From Rubellimicrobium arenae (GTDB lineage Bacteria; Pseudomonadota; Alphaproteobacteria; Rhodobacterales; Rhodobacteraceae): 64,000 nucleotides of DNA. Shown in pieces: positions 9,695 through 18,812 of this stretch. Positions within the stretch are counted from its first letter, which is position 1; every line of letters starts with the position of its first letter. The position numbers and the translations under genes were made by a program. The notes beneath the pieces are model-generated. The model saw only the letters and a list, made by a program, of their open reading frames with translations, did no database searches and was not told the DNA's origin. Location of the stretch: positions 1-64,000 of the forward strand of contig NZ_JAFMST010000004.1 of NCBI RefSeq assembly GCF_017916275.1. Direction: 5' to 3'.

Positions 9695-10062
9695 CTTTCT
9701 CTCCCTTGCATGGACCGGTTTCGTTGAACCGGCCCCTGTTGTTCTCCGTCCAGGTCCGCAGAGCCTTGCCGGACGCCTCCGGATAAGGACCCGCACCCCG
9801 CCATCTCCAAGCCACTGGCGGACCCTTGGGGGATCCGGGCCAGGCGGTGCAGGAGCCAGCGGCTTGTCCCCTCCCCGGGACCTGACTGGTGCGGCGAAGA
9901 TGCGCCCAGTTAAGTTCGGCTGTCAAAGGAAGAATTTGCGATGCTGTCAGATTAGCTCATGATCTCGGAAGATGGTCGCTGTAAAACAAGGCAGACCGGA
10001 GAGCACCTCTTTTGCCGACGTGAAGATCATTCATGAACTGAAGATAAGGAGGCGGAGGAGGC
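9695..10062. promoter_or_regulatory. Divergent xylF / xylR control region
   Basis: 368 bases between the two divergent genes; no further ORF is supported. On the minus strand a TTGACA-like -35 reads at 9926-9921 with only a weak -10. Two TCATGA-centred palindromes (around 9957-9962, and TTCATGAA at 10030-10037) are the best candidates for ROK operator half-sites. The plus strand carries AAGGAGG at 10046-10052 ahead of xylR. The operator call is inference. Confidence 0.45.
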
Positions 10063-11301
10063 TTGGACGACGGATCTGAGGGCCCGCATGGCGCAGGACC
10101 CGTGCTGCCCGCCTCGGCCCGCACCCAGCCCCCGTTGCGCCGGCAGGTTTTCGACCATGTCCGCGCCCAGGGCCGGGCGGCGCGGGCCGACGTGGCCCGC
10201 GCGCTGGGGATCAGCGCCGCCTCGGTGACAGCCATCACGGCGGACCTGATCGGACTGGGCCTCCTGCGCGAGGTCGAGGGCGTGTCGCTCGACGGGCGGG
10301 AGGCCGCGCGCGGACGTCCGCCCGTCGCGCTGGAGATCGTGCCCGAGGGGCGGCACGTCATCGGCGTGAAGCTGGGCGACGAAAGGCACACCGCCGTTCT
10401 TGCGGACTTCGGCGGCCGCATCCTGGCCGATGCGGCCCGCCCGGCCAGGCCAGGCCGTCGTCCCCTGGAGGAACTCCTGGAGGAGGTGGCGGCCCTTGTC
10501 GCGGACCTTCGGAGCCATGCTCCCGGGCAGGAGGCCGCGGCCCTGGGCATCGGCCTTCCGGGCCTCGTGGACCATCGCGCGGGACGCGTGGCCTGGTCGC
10601 CGCTTCTCGATGGCAGGGACCTCGACCTGCGCGACATCCTCGCCGCCCGGCTCGGGAGCCCGGTCCAGATCGACAACGATTCGAACCTCCTGACGCTGGC
10701 CGAGCTCTGGTTCGGAGCGGGGCGGGCTTCGTCGGACTTTGCCGTCGTGACCATCGAGCACGGGGTGGGCATGGGCCTCGTGCAGGGCGGGCGGCTGTTC
10801 CGGGGCACGCGCGGGATGGGGCTGGAGCTTGGCCACATCAAGGTCCGGCTGGACGGGGCCCTGTGCCGCTGCGGGCAGCGCGGGTGCCTGGAGGCCTATC
10901 TGGCGGACTACGCGCTGGCGCGCGAGGCGGCGACGGCCCTAGGCCGCGATCCCCGCCAGTCCCAGAGCCCGCGCGCGATGCTGGACACCCTGTTCAGCGA
11001 GGCCAAGGCCGGCCACGAGCCCGCGCGGGAGATCTTCGTCCGGGCCGGGCGCTATCTGGCGCTGGGGCTGGCGAACGTCGTCCAGCTCTTCGATCCCGGC
11101 CTCGTGATCCTTTCGGGGGAGCGGATGCGCTACGACTTCCTTTACGCCGAGGAGGTCCTGGCCGAGATGCAGCGCCTGGTCCTGCCAGGGGGGCGCCCTC
11201 CAGTGCGCGTGGAGGTCCATGCCTGGGGCGACCTCGTCTGGGCCCAAGGGGCGGCGGCGCTGGCGCTCATGGCGGCGACGGACGAGGTCCTGGGGGCCTG
11301 A
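10063..11301 (+). CDS. xylR: ROK-family transcriptional regulator, probable xylose repressor
   Basis: 412 residues: an N-terminal winged helix-turn-helix (about 20-75, with DVARALGISAASVTAITADL) followed by a ROK sugar-kinase-like domain. The DNA-binding domain and missing catalytic context mark it as a repressor rather than a kinase. The zinc motif is intact: GH, then CRCGQRGCLEAY near residues 265-278. A TTG start at 10063 is chosen because AAGGAGG stands 10 bases upstream and a stop codon lies just before; an in-frame GTG at 10102 is the alternative. It is divergent from the xylose operon, which it probably represses until xylose or xylulose binds. Confidence 0.88.
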   Translation: MDDGSEGPHGAGPVLPASARTQPPLRRQVFDHVRAQGRAARADVARALGISAASVTAITADLIGLGLLREVEGVSLDGREAARGRPPVALEIVPEGRHVIGVKLGDERHTAVLADFGGRILADAARPARPGRRPLEELLEEVAALVADLRSHAPGQEAAALGIGLPGLVDHRAGRVAWSPLLDGRDLDLRDILAARLGSPVQIDNDSNLLTLAELWFGAGRASSDFAVVTIEHGVGMGLVQGGRLFRGTRGMGLELGHIKVRLDGALCRCGQRGCLEAYLADYALAREAATALGRDPRQSQSPRAMLDTLFSEAKAGHEPAREIFVRAGRYLALGLANVVQLFDPGLVILSGERMRYDFLYAEEVLAEMQRLVLPGGRPPVRVEVHAWGDLVWAQGAAALALMAATDEVLGA

Positions 11302-11384
11302 ACCTCGCGTTAACCTATTAACGTTGCAACGGTCTTGGGGAAATGTCGCGACGGGGCATTTGACGGCCCGAACGACTCGCCCTA

Positions 11385-11399
11385 GAACAAAACATGAAC
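11385..11399. promoter_or_regulatory. LexA (SOS) box of imuA-imuB-dnaE2
   Basis: GAAC, seven bases, GAAC: the direct-repeat LexA box known from alphaproteobacteria (GTTC-N7-GTTC read on the other strand). It ends 19 bases before the imuA start, as expected for a damage-induced mutasome operon. A second copy with the same geometry stands before uvrA at 54054-54068. Confidence 0.88.
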
Positions 11400-11418
11400 A
11401 CACACCCGAGAGGTTTTC

Positions 11419-12084
11419 GTGAAGTGCGCCGATCCTTTCGCCCCCGCCACCCCCGTCCCGGACCGTTCACCCACCCTGTGCGAGGTCTTTGCCCTGACGC
11501 CGACCGATGCCGCGCCTACGGGCTTCGTGCTGGCGCAGGTGCCGGATCCGGCACGGGGACCGATCCTCTGGGTGCAGGACCGGCTGTCGCGCCGCGAAGG
11601 GGGACGGCCCTATGCCACTGGTCTGGCATCCTTGCTGCGGCGCCCGGTGCAGATCCTTTATCTGGAAGCGAGGCGCGCCGTGGACGTGCTCTGGGCCATG
11701 GAGGAGGCGCTGGGCTGCCCCGCCCTGGCTGCCGTGATCGGGGAGGTCTGGGGCGATCCGCCCGCGCTCGACTTCACGGCCACGAAGCGGCTCGCGCTCC
11801 GGGCCGAAGGATCCGGGGTCCAGGCCTGGCTCCTGCGCCGCGCGGCGCGTGCGGATCTCAGCGCCGCGCGGGAACGCTGGCGGGTGTCCGGCCTGCCCTC
11901 GCCACCCGCGCCGGACGACCTGCGCGCGCCGGGCGCCCCGATCTGGCAGGCCGACCTGTTCCGTGCCCGGGGTCGGATGCCCGGGGCCTGGGTGACACGC
12001 CATGACCAAGGGACGGGACGGCTCGATTTCGGGCACCTCACGCCCTTGGCCGACCCCGCCCCGCCCTTGCGCGCCCTCGGCTGA
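11419..12084 (+). CDS. imuA: ImuA, SOS mutasome accessory protein
   Basis: 221 residues, RecA/SulA-like. Recognisable blocks are GPILWVQDRLSRREGGR near residues 47-63, LEARRAVDVLWAMEEAL near 82-98, and DFTATKRLALRAEGSG near 117-132. It works with ImuB and the DnaE2 polymerase in error-prone lesion bypass. The GTG start at 11419 has GAGAGG five bases upstream and begins just after the LexA box; an ATG at 11394 is in another frame. The gene is first of a three-gene plus-strand unit. Its assignment is strengthened by the neighbours. Confidence 0.87.
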   Translation: MKCADPFAPATPVPDRSPTLCEVFALTPTDAAPTGFVLAQVPDPARGPILWVQDRLSRREGGRPYATGLASLLRRPVQILYLEARRAVDVLWAMEEALGCPALAAVIGEVWGDPPALDFTATKRLALRAEGSGVQAWLLRRAARADLSAARERWRVSGLPSPPAPDDLRAPGAPIWQADLFRARGRMPGAWVTRHDQGTGRLDFGHLTPLADPAPPLRALG

Positions 12085-12123
12085 GGAAAGTGCGGGCGGG
12101 ACAGAAAGGAGGCGGGAACGGTC

Positions 12124-13818
12124 GTGAGCGGCAGGACGGGCCAGGTCCTCCGTTTTCCCTCAGGGCGGACAGGCTTCCTTGTCCTCCAGCGGACCGGATT
12201 CCCGGCTCCTGCCGGCCCTCGGGGGGCAGGCGGCGCGACAGGATCGCAGGAGACCCGTCCCTTCCGGCCAACCGGTTCGGATGAAGGACCCGGACGGCGG
12301 TTCCTGTCGCTCCATCTTCCCCGCTTTGCCATGGAGCGGCGGCTGGCGCTGCTGGCCCGGCGCGGACACGGGGGGGCGGACGACATGCCTTTTGCCCTTG
12401 TCCTCGACGGCCCGCACGGTCCCGTCGTCCATGCCACGACCCCCGCCGCCGAGGAGGCGGGCGTCCGGCCCGGGCTGCGCGCGGTGGACGCCCGCGCCGT
12501 CTGCCCCAGCCTCCGGGTGGACGAAGCCGACCCGCGCGGCGACGAGGCCGCCCTCCTTGATCTCGCGCTTTGGGCACGACGCTGGTGCCCATGGACGGCG
12601 GTCGATGGTCCCGGCGGGATCGCGATGGATGTCACGGGCTCCACGCACCTCCAGGGCGGCGAGGCCGCGATGCTGGAGGAGATCGGCGGAAGGCTCGCCG
12701 GGCTGGGGCTGTCCTGCCGCCTCGCCATCGCGCCCACGCGCGGCGCGGCCTGGGCGCTGGCCCGGTTCGGAACGGGGCGGGAGATCTGCGACGCGCCGGA
12801 CCTTGCGGCGCGCACAGGACCGCTGCCGGTGCGCGCCCTTCGCCTCGGGGAGGATACGGCCCTGCTGCTCCGACGCCTGGGCATCAGGACGGTGGACGAC
12901 CTTTCGGCCGTCCCGCGCCTGTCGCTCGCCCGCCGCTTCGCGCGCGCCGAAGCCGGGGACAACCCGCTCGTCCGGCTCGACCAGATGATGGGGCGCCTGC
13001 CCGAACCGCTCCACTGCCCCGACGAGCCGCCCCGCTTCCTGGCCCGCGCCGTGCTCTCCGAACCGATGCTGGACCCCACGCCCCTTCTTCCCGCACTCGC
13101 AGGGGAGCTTTGCGCGATGCTGGCCGCCAAGGGCTTCGGCGCGCGGCGCGTGATGCTCGCGTTGTTCCGCAGCGACGGCGCGGTGTCGTCGGTCGAGGCC
13201 GCGACCGCCCGCGCGACCCGAGATCCTCTGCACCTGGCCCGGCTCTTCGAGGGCAAGCTGGAACGGCTCGACCCCGGCTTCGGCTTCGATCTGGTGACGC
13301 TGGGCGCGACGGGGGCCGAGGAGCTGCGTTCGCGCCAGCCCGGCCTCGACAGCCGCCGGGACGAGGGCGAAGAGCTTGCCCGCTTCGTGGACCGCGTCAG
13401 CGCACGCTTCGGGCCACAGGCCCTCCTCCGCCCCGGGTTCCAGGAAAGCCACATCCCCGAGCGGCGCGAGGCCTGGACCCCGGCGCTCGGCCCCCAGCCG
13501 CCGCTGCCGCCTGTGCCCCACGCGCCGCGCCCTCTCCGGCTCTTCGACCCCCCCGAGGAGGTGCAGGTCGTCTACGCCGTCCCCGAAGGTCCGCCCGCGC
13601 AGTTCGTCTGGCGGCGGATGACCCACCGCGTCACCCGCTTTGCAGGTCCCGAGAGGATCGCGCCCGAATGGTGGCGCGACCGCCCCGGCACGCGCCTGCG
13701 CGACTATTACCGCGTCGAGGATCACACAGGGCGACGCTTCTGGCTCTACCGGGAGGGGGTCGTGGGCGACGGGCGCGGGGGCACGCCACGCTGGTTCATG
13801 CACGGAGCCTTCGCATGA
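12124..13818 (+). CDS. imuB: ImuB, Y-family polymerase-like SOS mutasome protein
   Basis: 564 residues as drawn from the GTG at 12124. Conserved sequence begins only at about residue 59 (RRFLSLHLPRFAMERRLALL), so the first 58 residues form a Gly/Arg/Pro-rich extension or are not translated. The core resembles Y-family polymerases, with LWARRWCPW near 145-153 and AMDVTGSTHLQGGEAAMLEE near 162-181. ImuB proteins are held to be catalytically inactive adaptors that link ImuA, DnaE2 and the sliding clamp. The C-terminus has the family block RPLRLFDPPEE. An ATG at 12281 lies just before the core but in another frame. It sits 39 bases after imuA. Confidence 0.9.
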   Translation: MSGRTGQVLRFPSGRTGFLVLQRTGFPAPAGPRGAGGATGSQETRPFRPTGSDEGPGRRFLSLHLPRFAMERRLALLARRGHGGADDMPFALVLDGPHGPVVHATTPAAEEAGVRPGLRAVDARAVCPSLRVDEADPRGDEAALLDLALWARRWCPWTAVDGPGGIAMDVTGSTHLQGGEAAMLEEIGGRLAGLGLSCRLAIAPTRGAAWALARFGTGREICDAPDLAARTGPLPVRALRLGEDTALLLRRLGIRTVDDLSAVPRLSLARRFARAEAGDNPLVRLDQMMGRLPEPLHCPDEPPRFLARAVLSEPMLDPTPLLPALAGELCAMLAAKGFGARRVMLALFRSDGAVSSVEAATARATRDPLHLARLFEGKLERLDPGFGFDLVTLGATGAEELRSRQPGLDSRRDEGEELARFVDRVSARFGPQALLRPGFQESHIPERREAWTPALGPQPPLPPVPHAPRPLRLFDPPEEVQVVYAVPEGPPAQFVWRRMTHRVTRFAGPERIAPEWWRDRPGTRLRDYYRVEDHTGRRFWLYREGVVGDGRGGTPRWFMHGAFA

Positions 13819-13854
13819 GGCGCCCGCCCTTTCCGTCATCGGCACCCTGAGCCC

Positions 13855-16800
13855 ATGCCCGAGAACGATCACCAGCACCCCAAGCGGACGCTCGCCGACG
13901 AGAACGAGTTCACGCCCAACGCCCGCGCACCCTTCGTGGAGCTGGGGCTCGCCACCTGCTTCAGCTTCCTGCGCGGGGCGTCGGACGCCGTGGACCTCGC
14001 CACGACGGCATGGTCCCTGGGCTACGACGCCCTGGGCGTCGCCGACCGCAACACGCTGGCCGGGGTCGTCCGCCTCCATGTCGAGGCGCGCAAGGCGATG
14101 ATGCGGCCGGTGATCGGCTGCCGTCTTGTCCTGCTGACGGGAGAGGAGTTCCTGGCCTACCCCCGCGACCGCGCCGCCTACGGCCGGCTCGCAGGCCTCC
14201 TGTCCAAGGGCAAGATGCAGGACAAGGACGGCGCATGGCAGGCCAAGGGCATCTGCCACCTGACGCTGGACGATCTGTCCAATCACGCCGAGGGTGTGCA
14301 GCTCGTCCTCTTTCCCCCCGACGACCTGACCGGCTTTCCCCAGGCGCTTCGCAGCCTGGCGCGCCGCCTGCCCGGCTTGCGCCATGTCGCGGCGAGCCAT
14401 CTTTACCGGGGCGACGACCGGGCGCGGATCAACGCGCTCGACCGGATCGCCGCGCGGCTCGGGCTGTCGATCCTCGCCACCAACGACGTCCTTTACCATG
14501 TCCCGCAGCGCCGCCCGCTGCAGGACGTGATGACCTGCATCCGCGAGAAGGTGCGGCTGAGCGAGGCGGGGTTCCTTCTCGAACCCAACGCCGAGCGGCA
14601 CCTGAAGTCACCCGAGGAGATGGTGCGGCTCTTTTCCGAATGGCCGAATGCAATCGCGGCCTCCCGCGATGTGGCGGATGCCTGCACCTTCTCCCTCGAG
14701 GAGCTGTCCTACGAATACCCCCGCGAGGTCACGCCCGAGGGCCGCACGCCGCAGGAGCATCTCGAGGCGCTCACCTGGGACCGCGCGGCGACGCGCTACC
14801 CTGCCGGCGTGCCCGCTCCGGTGAAGGTCACGCTCCGCAAGGAGCTGGCGATGATCGCCAAGCTCGACATCGCCCGCTATTTCCTGACCATCCACGACAT
14901 CATCGGTTATGCCCGCGACCGCGGCATCCTGTGCCAGGGGCGCGGCTCGGCCGCCAACTCCGCCGTCTGCTACGTCCTGGGCATCACCGCCGTGGACCCC
15001 GCCGCGCACCAGCTCCTCTTCGAGCGCTTCATCTCGGAGGAGCGGAAGGAGCCGCCCGACATCGACGTCGACTTCGAGCACGAGCGGCGCGAGGAGGTCA
15101 TCCAGCACATCTATGACAAATACGGCCGCGACCGCGCGGGCCTCTGCGCCACCGTCATCCACTACCGCCCCCGCAGCGCCATCCGCGAGGTCGGCAAGGT
15201 CATGGGCCTGTCGGAGGACGTGACCGGCGCGCTGGCCAAGACCGTCTGGGGCTCCTGGGGCCATGAGGTGGCGGAGCGGAACGTGAAGGAGGCCGGGCTC
15301 GACCTGTCGGACCCCGTGTTGCGCCGCGCGGTCCGGCTGGCGAGCGAACTGATCGGCATGCCCCGGCACCTGAGCCAGCACGTCGGCGGCTTCATCCTGA
15401 CCGAACGCCCGCTGACCGAGACGGTGCCCATCGGCAACGGCGCGATGCCCGATCGCAGCTTCATCGAATGGGACAAGGACGACATCGACGCGCTGGGCAT
15501 CCTCAAGGTCGACATCCTTGCGCTGGGGATGCTGACCTGCATCCGCAAATGCCTCGACCTCGTGGCGGTCCACCACGGCGTCCGGCACGACCTGGCGAGC
15601 GTCCCGCAGGAGGATCCGCGCGTCTACGCGATGCTGTCCAAGGGCGACTCGATCGGTGTGTTCCAGGTGGAGTCCCGCGCGCAGATGAACATGCTGCCGC
15701 GCCTGCGCCCGCGCACCTTCTACGACCTCGTCATCGAGGTCGCGATCGTCCGCCCCGGCCCCATCCAGGGCGACATGGTCCACCCCTACCTCCGCCGCCG
15801 CGACGGGCGGGAACCGGTCGAATACCCCTCGCCCGCGCCGCCCCATGACCCGGCCGAGCTCAAGCAGATCCTGGGCCGCACGCTGGGCGTCCCGATCTTC
15901 CAGGAGCAGGCGATGAAGATCGCCATCGAGGCCGCCCGCTTCACCCCCGCCGAGGCGAACGAGTTGCGCAAGGCCATGGCCACCTTCCGCTCCAAGGGCC
16001 AGATCGAAAAGCTGGAGGAGAAGATGGTCTCCCGCATGGTCGAGCGCGGCTACGACCCCGACTTCGCCCGGCGCTGCTTCGACCAGATCAAGGGCTTCGG
16101 CGAATACGGCTTTCCCGAAAGCCACGCAGCAAGCTTCGCGCTCCTTGTGTACGTCTCGTCCTGGCTCAAGTGCCACTACCCCGGCGCCTTCGGGGCGGCG
16201 CTCCTCAACTCGCAGCCGATGGGCTTCTACGCCCCGGCGCAGATCGTCCGCGACATGCGCGAGCATGGGGTGGAGGTGCGCGCGCCCGACGTGAACCTCT
16301 CGGACTGGGACACGACGCTGGTCCCGGACGGACAGGGCGGCGTGGCGGTGCGCCTGGGCTTCCGCACCATCGGCGGCTTCCCCCGGGCGGCGGCCCGACG
16401 CCTTCTCGACGCGCGCGCCGAGCCCTTCCGCGACATCCCCGACCTCCAGCGCCGCGCCGGGCTGTCCGCCGCCTGGGTCCGGCGCCTGGCCGAGGCCGAC
16501 GCGATGCGCTCCCTGTTCATCGACCGGCGGCAGGCGCTCTGGGAGGCCGGGGCGCTCCGCGATGCCCCGGACCTGCCGCTGTTCCAAGGCTCCCCCGACG
16601 AGGGCGAGGAGCCGGCCGTCCCCCTTCCGCCCATGCCCCTGCCCGAGCAGGTCGTGGCCGACTACCAGACGTTGCGACTCTCGCTGAAGGCGCACCCCCT
16701 GAGCTTTCTGCGGCGTTCGCTGTCTGCCCAAGGCTACATCACCGCCGCCCAACTTGCGGGCAGCCGGCCCTTTCAGCGCGTGAAGCTGGCCGGGCTCGTG

Positions 16801-17163
16801 CTGGTGCGCCAAAGGCCCGGGTCAGCCAAGGGCGTGTGCTTCATCACCCTCGAGGACGAGACCGGAAGCGCCAACCTCGTGGTCTGGCCCAAGGTCATGG
16901 AAACCTTCCGCAAGGTGGTCATGCAGGCCCGTCTTCTTGTCATAGAAGGCTATGTCCAGCGCGAGGTCGAGATCGTCCACATAGTGGCCGAGCGGCTCAT
17001 CGACCGCACGGACGCGCTGTTCCGCCTTGCGCCCGAAGGGTTTTCACCCGCCCTCAGCCATGCGGACGAGGTCGTGAAGCCGGTCCAGGGCAGCGCGCGG
17101 GGCTCGTCCCAGGGCCACCCCCGGGACGCCCGGATCGTGCCCCAAAGCCGCGACTTCCACTGA
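13855..17163 (+). CDS. dnaE2: Error-prone DNA polymerase III alpha subunit DnaE2 (ImuC)
   Basis: 1102 residues, the usual DnaE2 length. An N-terminal PHP domain begins near residue 24 (FVELGLATCFSFLRGASDA). The polymerase core holds the catalytic PPDIDVDFEHERREE near 399-413. Further blocks are HVGGFILTERPL and GFGEYGFPESHAASFALLVY. An OB-fold is near residue 975-1015 (LVLVRQRPGSAKGVCFITLE). This polymerase performs the mutagenic synthesis of the ImuA/ImuB/DnaE2 complex after DNA damage. It is 36 bases downstream of imuB, so SOS control from the LexA box at 11385 is likely. Confidence 0.96.
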   Translation: MPENDHQHPKRTLADENEFTPNARAPFVELGLATCFSFLRGASDAVDLATTAWSLGYDALGVADRNTLAGVVRLHVEARKAMMRPVIGCRLVLLTGEEFLAYPRDRAAYGRLAGLLSKGKMQDKDGAWQAKGICHLTLDDLSNHAEGVQLVLFPPDDLTGFPQALRSLARRLPGLRHVAASHLYRGDDRARINALDRIAARLGLSILATNDVLYHVPQRRPLQDVMTCIREKVRLSEAGFLLEPNAERHLKSPEEMVRLFSEWPNAIAASRDVADACTFSLEELSYEYPREVTPEGRTPQEHLEALTWDRAATRYPAGVPAPVKVTLRKELAMIAKLDIARYFLTIHDIIGYARDRGILCQGRGSAANSAVCYVLGITAVDPAAHQLLFERFISEERKEPPDIDVDFEHERREEVIQHIYDKYGRDRAGLCATVIHYRPRSAIREVGKVMGLSEDVTGALAKTVWGSWGHEVAERNVKEAGLDLSDPVLRRAVRLASELIGMPRHLSQHVGGFILTERPLTETVPIGNGAMPDRSFIEWDKDDIDALGILKVDILALGMLTCIRKCLDLVAVHHGVRHDLASVPQEDPRVYAMLSKGDSIGVFQVESRAQMNMLPRLRPRTFYDLVIEVAIVRPGPIQGDMVHPYLRRRDGREPVEYPSPAPPHDPAELKQILGRTLGVPIFQEQAMKIAIEAARFTPAEANELRKAMATFRSKGQIEKLEEKMVSRMVERGYDPDFARRCFDQIKGFGEYGFPESHAASFALLVYVSSWLKCHYPGAFGAALLNSQPMGFYAPAQIVRDMREHGVEVRAPDVNLSDWDTTLVPDGQGGVAVRLGFRTIGGFPRAAARRLLDARAEPFRDIPDLQRRAGLSAAWVRRLAEADAMRSLFIDRRQALWEAGALRDAPDLPLFQGSPDEGEEPAVPLPPMPLPEQVVADYQTLRLSLKAHPLSFLRRSLSAQGYITAAQLAGSRPFQRVKLAGLVLVRQRPGSAKGVCFITLEDETGSANLVVWPKVMETFRKVVMQARLLVIEGYVQREVEIVHIVAERLIDRTDALFRLAPEGFSPALSHADEVVKPVQGSARGSSQGHPRDARIVPQSRDFH

Positions 17164-17273
17164 GCCGGACGCCAGCCGATGCCGGCCGTCGGTGCCGTTC
17201 CGCACGGGGCCGGCGGCTTCCCCCTCGTGGAAGCGGACCCCACTGGGGCATTGTGCCCTCCACGGCGACCCAT

Positions 17274-18812
17274 ATGATCCGATTCATGCAGATGACGACG
17301 ACCTTCGACGAAATGTGGGGACGCGGCATGGGCCAGTCCCAGGGCCACAGCGCCACGGCCAGCGACGATGGCGCGTCCGGCGGACCGAACTCCCGCTCCA
17401 GCCGCATGACCCAGGCCCAGACGATGTACGAAGGGCTTCGCCCGCCCTACGCCGCCTTCGACGCATGGCTGAAGGGCGAGAACCCGGGACGTCTCCTGCG
17501 CAAGCAGCACGAGGCCGAGGAGGTGTTCCGTCTCACCGGGATCACCTTCAACGTCTATGGCCGGGCCGAGGCGGCCGAGCGGCTCATCCCCTTCGACATC
17601 ATCCCGCGCATCATCTCGGGCCGCGAATGGGCCCGCCTGGCCAAGGGCATCGAGCAGCGCGTCCGCGCCATCAACGCGTTCCTGCACGACATCTACCACC
17701 GCCAGGAAATCATCCGCGCCGGCCGCATCCCCGTGGAGATGATCGCGCGCAACGCGGCCTTCCTGTCCAAGATGATCGGGGTGGAGCCGCCGGGCGGCGT
17801 GTACACACACATCGTCGGCATCGACCTCGTGCGGACCGGCGAGGATGAGTTCTACGTCCTGGAGGACAATGCCCGCACCCCGTCGGGCGTGAGCTACATG
17901 CTCGAGAACCGGGAGACCATGCTCCAGATGTTCCCGGAGCTGTTCTCCCGGAACCGGGTGCGGCCCGTGTCGAACTACCCGCTGGCGCTGCGCCGCAGCC
18001 TGGCGGCCTGCGCCCCGGCCGCCACTCGGGGCGACCCGGTCGTCGCGGTCCTGACGCCGGGGCTCTACAACTCGGCCTACTACGAACACTCGTTCCTTGC
18101 GGACAAGATGGGCGTGGAGCTGGTCGAAGGGCACGACCTCCGCGTCGTGGGCGGCCGCGTCGCCATGCGGACGACCGAGGGCTACAAGCCCATCGACGTG
18201 CTCTACCGCCGCGTGGACGACGACTTCCTCGATCCGCTGAACTTCAACCCAGAGAGCGGGCTCGGCGTGCCCGGCATCTTCGACGTCTACCGCGCCGGCG
18301 GCATCACCATCGCCAACGCCCCGGGCACCGGGATCGCCGACGACAAGGCCGTCTATTCCTACATGCCCGAGATCGTGCGCTTCTACACGGGCGAAGCGCC
18401 GATCCTCCAGAACGTCCCCACCTGGCGCTGCAATGAGCCGCAGGCCCTGCGCTACGTGCTCGACAACCTCCATGACCTCGTCGTGAAGGAGGTCCACGGC
18501 TCGGGCGGCTACGGGATGCTGGTGGGCCCGACCTCCTCCAAGAAGGAGATCGCCACCTTCCGCGAGAAGCTGCTGGCCAATCCCGGCAACTACATCGCGC
18601 AGCCCACGCTGGCGCTGTCCACCGTGCCGATCTTCACGCGCGCGGGCCTCGCCCCACGCCATGTGGACCTGCGGCCCTATGTCCTCGTCTCTCCTGACGG
18701 GGTGACGATCACGCCCGGAGGCCTGACCCGGGTTGCGCTGAAGAAAGGGAGCCTCGTCGTGAACTCGTCCCAGGGCGGCGGCACCAAGGACACCTGGGTG
18801 CTGGAAGAGTGA
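17274..18812 (+). CDS. Circularly permuted ATP-grasp type 2 protein of the Anbu operon
   Basis: 512 residues from the first ATG; ATGs at 17286 and 17292 are possible starts and none has a clear ribosome site. Family blocks: VRPPY-like LRPPYAAFDAWL near 50-61, ITFNVYG near 86, RIISGREWARLAKGIEQRVRA near 107-127 (split by conserved residues), IGVEPPGGVYTHIVGIDLVR near 167, and YVLEDNARTPSGVSYMLENR. The C-terminal VVKEVHGSGGYGMLVGP carries the ATP-grasp glycine loop. ATP-grasp enzymes join a carboxylate to an amine, here an unknown peptide-like substrate. Linked by overlap to the alpha-E gene. Confidence 0.9.
   Translation: MIRFMQMTTTFDEMWGRGMGQSQGHSATASDDGASGGPNSRSSRMTQAQTMYEGLRPPYAAFDAWLKGENPGRLLRKQHEAEEVFRLTGITFNVYGRAEAAERLIPFDIIPRIISGREWARLAKGIEQRVRAINAFLHDIYHRQEIIRAGRIPVEMIARNAAFLSKMIGVEPPGGVYTHIVGIDLVRTGEDEFYVLEDNARTPSGVSYMLENRETMLQMFPELFSRNRVRPVSNYPLALRRSLAACAPAATRGDPVVAVLTPGLYNSAYYEHSFLADKMGVELVEGHDLRVVGGRVAMRTTEGYKPIDVLYRRVDDDFLDPLNFNPESGLGVPGIFDVYRAGGITIANAPGTGIADDKAVYSYMPEIVRFYTGEAPILQNVPTWRCNEPQALRYVLDNLHDLVVKEVHGSGGYGMLVGPTSSKKEIATFREKLLANPGNYIAQPTLALSTVPIFTRAGLAPRHVDLRPYVLVSPDGVTITPGGLTRVALKKGSLVVNSSQGGGTKDTWVLEE

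Noticed and set aside
11308-11323. CGTTAA-CCTA-TTAACG palindrome after xylR taken as a CtrA site
   Set aside because: The two TTAA halves are four bases apart, not seven as in a full CtrA site; more likely a weak hairpin.
12160-14601. Long open frame antisense to imuB and the dnaE2 start
   Set aside because: Same cause: codon-bias shadow of well-conserved genes; no family likeness.
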